The translations under genes were made by a program, and so were the position numbers. The notes under the pieces are model-generated. The model worked only from the letters and a program-made list of their open reading frames with translations, ran no database searches and had not been told where the DNA came from. A stretch of DNA of 10,072 bases from an uncultured Trueperaceae bacterium (GTDB lineage: Bacteria; Deinococcota; Deinococci; Deinococcales; Trueperaceae): NCBI GenBank assembly GCA_937907415.1, contig CALCHY010000300.1, positions 1 through 10,072 on the forward strand, written 5' to 3'. Below, in pieces: positions 7,967-10,072 of the stretch; the stretch's first letter is position 1; the number at the start of each line of letters is the position of its first letter.

Positions 7967-8494
7967 CTCGACTCCCTTACGGTTCTATCCCGCGAGGCGG
8001 CCGAAGCCGCAGGCTTGGATCTCGGTCGTCGGCCCACTGGACCCAGAACCATCGAAGCGAAGGGTGCAATCGGCCAAGCGTTCCAGAATGTTCTCAATCA
8101 GGTTGAGGATGCTGCCTGGCCGGACGGAATCCGCGCAATTGAGATCACCGCCCGTGCGGAAATTGAGCAAGGTATTAAGCCCATCCGAGAGTTGCATCAA
8201 GCCGTGACGATGCTCCCACAATTCGACATTTACATCGCACTAGCAATTGACCTGGACTTTGCGCCCCTCCAAGGCGGCGGAGAGTTTAGCGTTGAAGGCA
8301 GCTCACAAGAACTTCAGCGAATTGAGGATGCCCTGTTCGCGGTAGCTGCCACAGCGAATGAACTGCAGGGTCACCTCACCCTCAAAGTGTCCTTCGATGC
8401 GCCCGTATTGGCTACTGATCGCCGCATCGAACAACTGCGTCGAGTCCTGCTGATGCAGCAACCTGGCGAAGTCAGCGTAAAGGCTCACCCATGA
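7967..8494 (+). pseudogene. DUF499-family ATPase, 3' part, separated by IS30-type insertion
   Basis: The C-terminal 175 codons of the ATPase gene that begins at 4011. The first native codon is rebuilt as CTC from the duplicated CT plus C7969, which leads from residue G908 into LDSLTVLSREAAEAAG. The rest is rich in short helices and two beta-like segments (FDIYIALAIDLDF and GHLTLKVSFDAP) and has no catalytic motif that I recognise. In place it has no good start of its own: the frame extends back to a TTG at 7943 inside the IS end, without a clear ribosome binding site. A separate stable product is therefore doubtful. Its last four bases (ATGA) overlap the start of the next gene, so it matters for translation of that gene. 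Confidence 0.85.
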
Positions 8495-8934
8495 AAAGCA
8501 GCAAGGCTTCAAGAAGTAAAGCGAAGCATGACATTCGCGGGTTTCGCCTTACAGTACAGCCTATTGGGGAGGAATTCGGCTTAGAGCTTTTCGAGTTGAA
8601 TGGCAATGAAACGCTAGTCGCTCGCGCCAACCCCGGCCGGACGCGGGAGATTGCCACCGCTATTCAGCTAGCTTTGAAGACGAGCGGACACAACCGCACC
8701 GTCCTGTCCGCTCGCCGAAAGGCGCCAATCACACTCAGGGAGGACGCTGGCGTACGTCTTGCGCTCGTGCTTCTCGCAACAGAGGGGGTAAAGAAGGGGC
8801 GCCGCAAGAGCAATATGGTCGACGCCGTGGATTACATGGCGACTGAAGAAGCCTACTACTGGTACGCGAAATGCGTTGGAGCCGACGGCCCTCGTGTCAA
8901 GCGTGCTCTACGACTGTTCTTGGCTGAGGAGTGA
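8491..8934 (+). CDS. Small conserved-looking protein between DUF499 ATPase and DUF1156 methylase
   Basis: A protein of 147 residues that I do not recognise with certainty. It starts with a lysine- and serine-rich stretch, followed by a predicted beta-sheet region (about 16-50). A helix-rich C-terminal half follows, with GVRLALVLLATEGVKK (87-102) and MATEEAYYWYAKCVG (116-130). The second of these ends in a motif that looks conserved, with aromatics and a single cysteine. No catalytic motif, signal peptide or membrane segment is visible. The ATG overlaps the ATPase stop as ATGA, with AAAGG 8 bases upstream, and the methylase starts 2 bases past its stop, so it belongs to the same operon. A small unassigned protein in this slot is plausible for a subunit or adaptor of the ATPase and methylase. 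It may match one of the DUF families attached to such arrays (DUF7680 came to mind), but I could not verify that. Confidence 0.8.
   Translation: MKSSKASRSKAKHDIRGFRLTVQPIGEEFGLELFELNGNETLVARANPGRTREIATAIQLALKTSGHNRTVLSARRKAPITLREDAGVRLALVLLATEGVKKGRRKSNMVDAVDYMATEEAYYWYAKCVGADGPRVKRALRLFLAEE
8926..8931 (+). promoter_or_regulatory. Ribosome binding site of the DUF1156 gene
   Basis: GAGGAG lies 5 bases before the GTG at 8937 and inside the last codons of the preceding gene. It supports the GTG start and tight coupling of the two genes. Confidence 0.7.
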
Positions 8935-8936
8935 AG

Positions 8937-10072
8937 GTGAGCGAGCGTCCACAAGTCTTGATCGAGGAATGGCTTCCTGTAACCGAGCTAGGAATTGAGA
9001 GTCGACGAGAGTCAGCTCCCATACCGGGACAATTTCCAAAGATTAAGACTCTTCATGTGTGGTGGGCCCGACGCCCCCTTGTCGCTAGTGCAGGCGCTGT
9101 ATTGGGAAGCGTTATGCCGGTGTGGCGCGAACATCTCTCTGAGAACTTCCCGAAGGCCAGGGAACTGGCTACCGAGGAAAGCTACAAGGCTTGGTTCCTT
9201 CGGCTGTGCGGAATCCTAGGCGACCCAGTTGCCGCTAGGGAACGTATTGCTATCGCCACAGCGGAAGGGATTACGCTGGGCGCCAAAGCGTATGGTTACA
9301 GGCAAGCTTTCAAGAATAGTCCGCCTTCCACGGACCTTGCCCTTTTGCATGATGTATTAGTAGCAACGTGGGGAAAATTGCCTTCGATAATTGATCCGAC
9401 GGCAGGCGGGGGCTCAATTCCCTACGAAGCCATTCGATATGGACTTTCCGCCGTGGCGAACGACTTGAATCCTATCGCGGCGAGCGTTCTGCGAGTCGGG
9501 CTAGAGACCCCCGCGCAATATGGGGCAGTCCTTGCGAAAGACCTATCCAAATACGGTGAAAAGCTAGTAGTTCGAATGCGGAAGCGGCTAGAACCATACT
9601 TCAACCTTCCAGACGAAAGCGACAATAATTCTTACCTATTTGCTCGTAGCGTGAAGTGTCCACGGACTGGCAAACCTGTTCCTCTAGCGCCTAACTGGTG
9701 GCTGTCCAAAGGTAAGAGCAATGCGGCAGTTAGGATGGTAACAGTCCGAAATGGTCAGACATTAAACGCGCCAGAGTTCGAAATCGTGCAAGGGGAAGCA
9801 ATTGACTTCGATCCGAGTGATGGCACTGTTTCTCGAGGCAATGCAATAAGCCCTTGGGACGGACTAGCTATTCCTGGTGATTACATCAAGGCCGAGGCTC
9901 AGGCAGGGCGTATGGGCAGTATTCTTTATGCTGTTGCTACCAGAATTGACAGGAAGCGCGGGTTCAGAGCTCCTACGGACACCGACCTGTACTCCCTCTC
10001 TGCAGCAGACGAAGAACTAAACCGCCTTCTACCCAAGTGGGCAGAGGATGACGTATTGCCGATAGAAGACGT
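8937..10072 (+). CDS. DUF1156-family adenine-specific DNA methyltransferase (partial)
   Basis: 378 codons are visible and the gene continues past the right edge. The N-terminal region matches the DUF1156 pattern (COG1743), with EEWLPVTELGIESRRE near residues 10-25 and LHVWWARRP at 39-47. S-adenosylmethionine binding is shown by DPTAGGGS (153-160) and the later ANDLNP (174-179). VKCPRTGKPVP, with C241, may start the zinc ribbon typical of the family. The catalytic NPPY-type motif is not in view. It should lie beyond the edge, since family members are around 900-1000 residues. The enzyme would methylate adenine in host DNA, probably marking self in the defence array with the DUF499 ATPase. The GTG start at 8937 has GAGGAG 5 bases upstream and lies 2 bases past the previous stop. 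Its codons look more A/T-ending than those of the IS, suggesting a different origin. Confidence 0.9.
   Translation, partial: MSERPQVLIEEWLPVTELGIESRRESAPIPGQFPKIKTLHVWWARRPLVASAGAVLGSVMPVWREHLSENFPKARELATEESYKAWFLRLCGILGDPVAARERIAIATAEGITLGAKAYGYRQAFKNSPPSTDLALLHDVLVATWGKLPSIIDPTAGGGSIPYEAIRYGLSAVANDLNPIAASVLRVGLETPAQYGAVLAKDLSKYGEKLVVRMRKRLEPYFNLPDESDNNSYLFARSVKCPRTGKPVPLAPNWWLSKGKSNAAVRMVTVRNGQTLNAPEFEIVQGEAIDFDPSDGTVSRGNAISPWDGLAIPGDYIKAEAQAGRMGSILYAVATRIDRKRGFRAPTDTDLYSLSAADEELNRLLPKWAEDDVLPIED

Overview
The window is accessory DNA from a GC-rich bacterium. The codon use, the GTG starts and the arginine-containing TnsA-like active site suggest an actinobacterium or a similar lineage such as Deinococcus, but the host cannot be fixed from this sequence. 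There is no housekeeping gene, rRNA or tRNA. The window holds two oppositely directed gene blocks separated by about 0.86 kb of non-coding DNA, and one of the blocks has been hit by an insertion sequence.

Left block (positions 1-3153, all on the minus strand): a compact Tn7-like transposition operon. Reading along the minus strand, it starts with a TnsA-like endonuclease (3153 to 2401). A large TnsB-like DDE transposase follows (2413 or 2404 to 116). The third gene starts at 135, inside the end of the transposase gene, behind a strong ribosome binding site, and runs off the window edge. From its place it is expected to be the TnsC-like ATPase, but only 45 codons are visible. All the genes overlap, so they are very probably translated together.

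Middle (3154-4010): no convincing gene. The stretch holds several perfect inverted repeats, including two pairs built on the same TAGGGG/CCCCTA core. It must carry the promoters of the two divergent operons, and it is where one end of the Tn7-like element would be expected, although no end could be identified.

Right block (4011-10072, plus strand): a three-gene array of the type linked to phage defence and DNA modification. It comprises a DUF499-family AAA+ ATPase, a small protein of 147 residues, and a DUF1156-family adenine-specific DNA methyltransferase that runs off the right edge (378 codons visible). The ATPase and small genes overlap by ATGA, and the methylase start lies 2 bases past the small gene's stop.

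The ATPase gene is split by a complete IS30-family element (6737-7966, 1230 bp) with 31-bp inverted ends and a 2-bp CT target duplication. Removing the element and one CT copy joins codon 908 exactly in frame to the downstream reading frame and gives an uninterrupted protein of 1083 residues. The insertion is therefore probably recent, and the system may be inactive or altered in this strain. The window shows a putative defence array next to Tn7-like transposition genes and under attack by a second mobile element.
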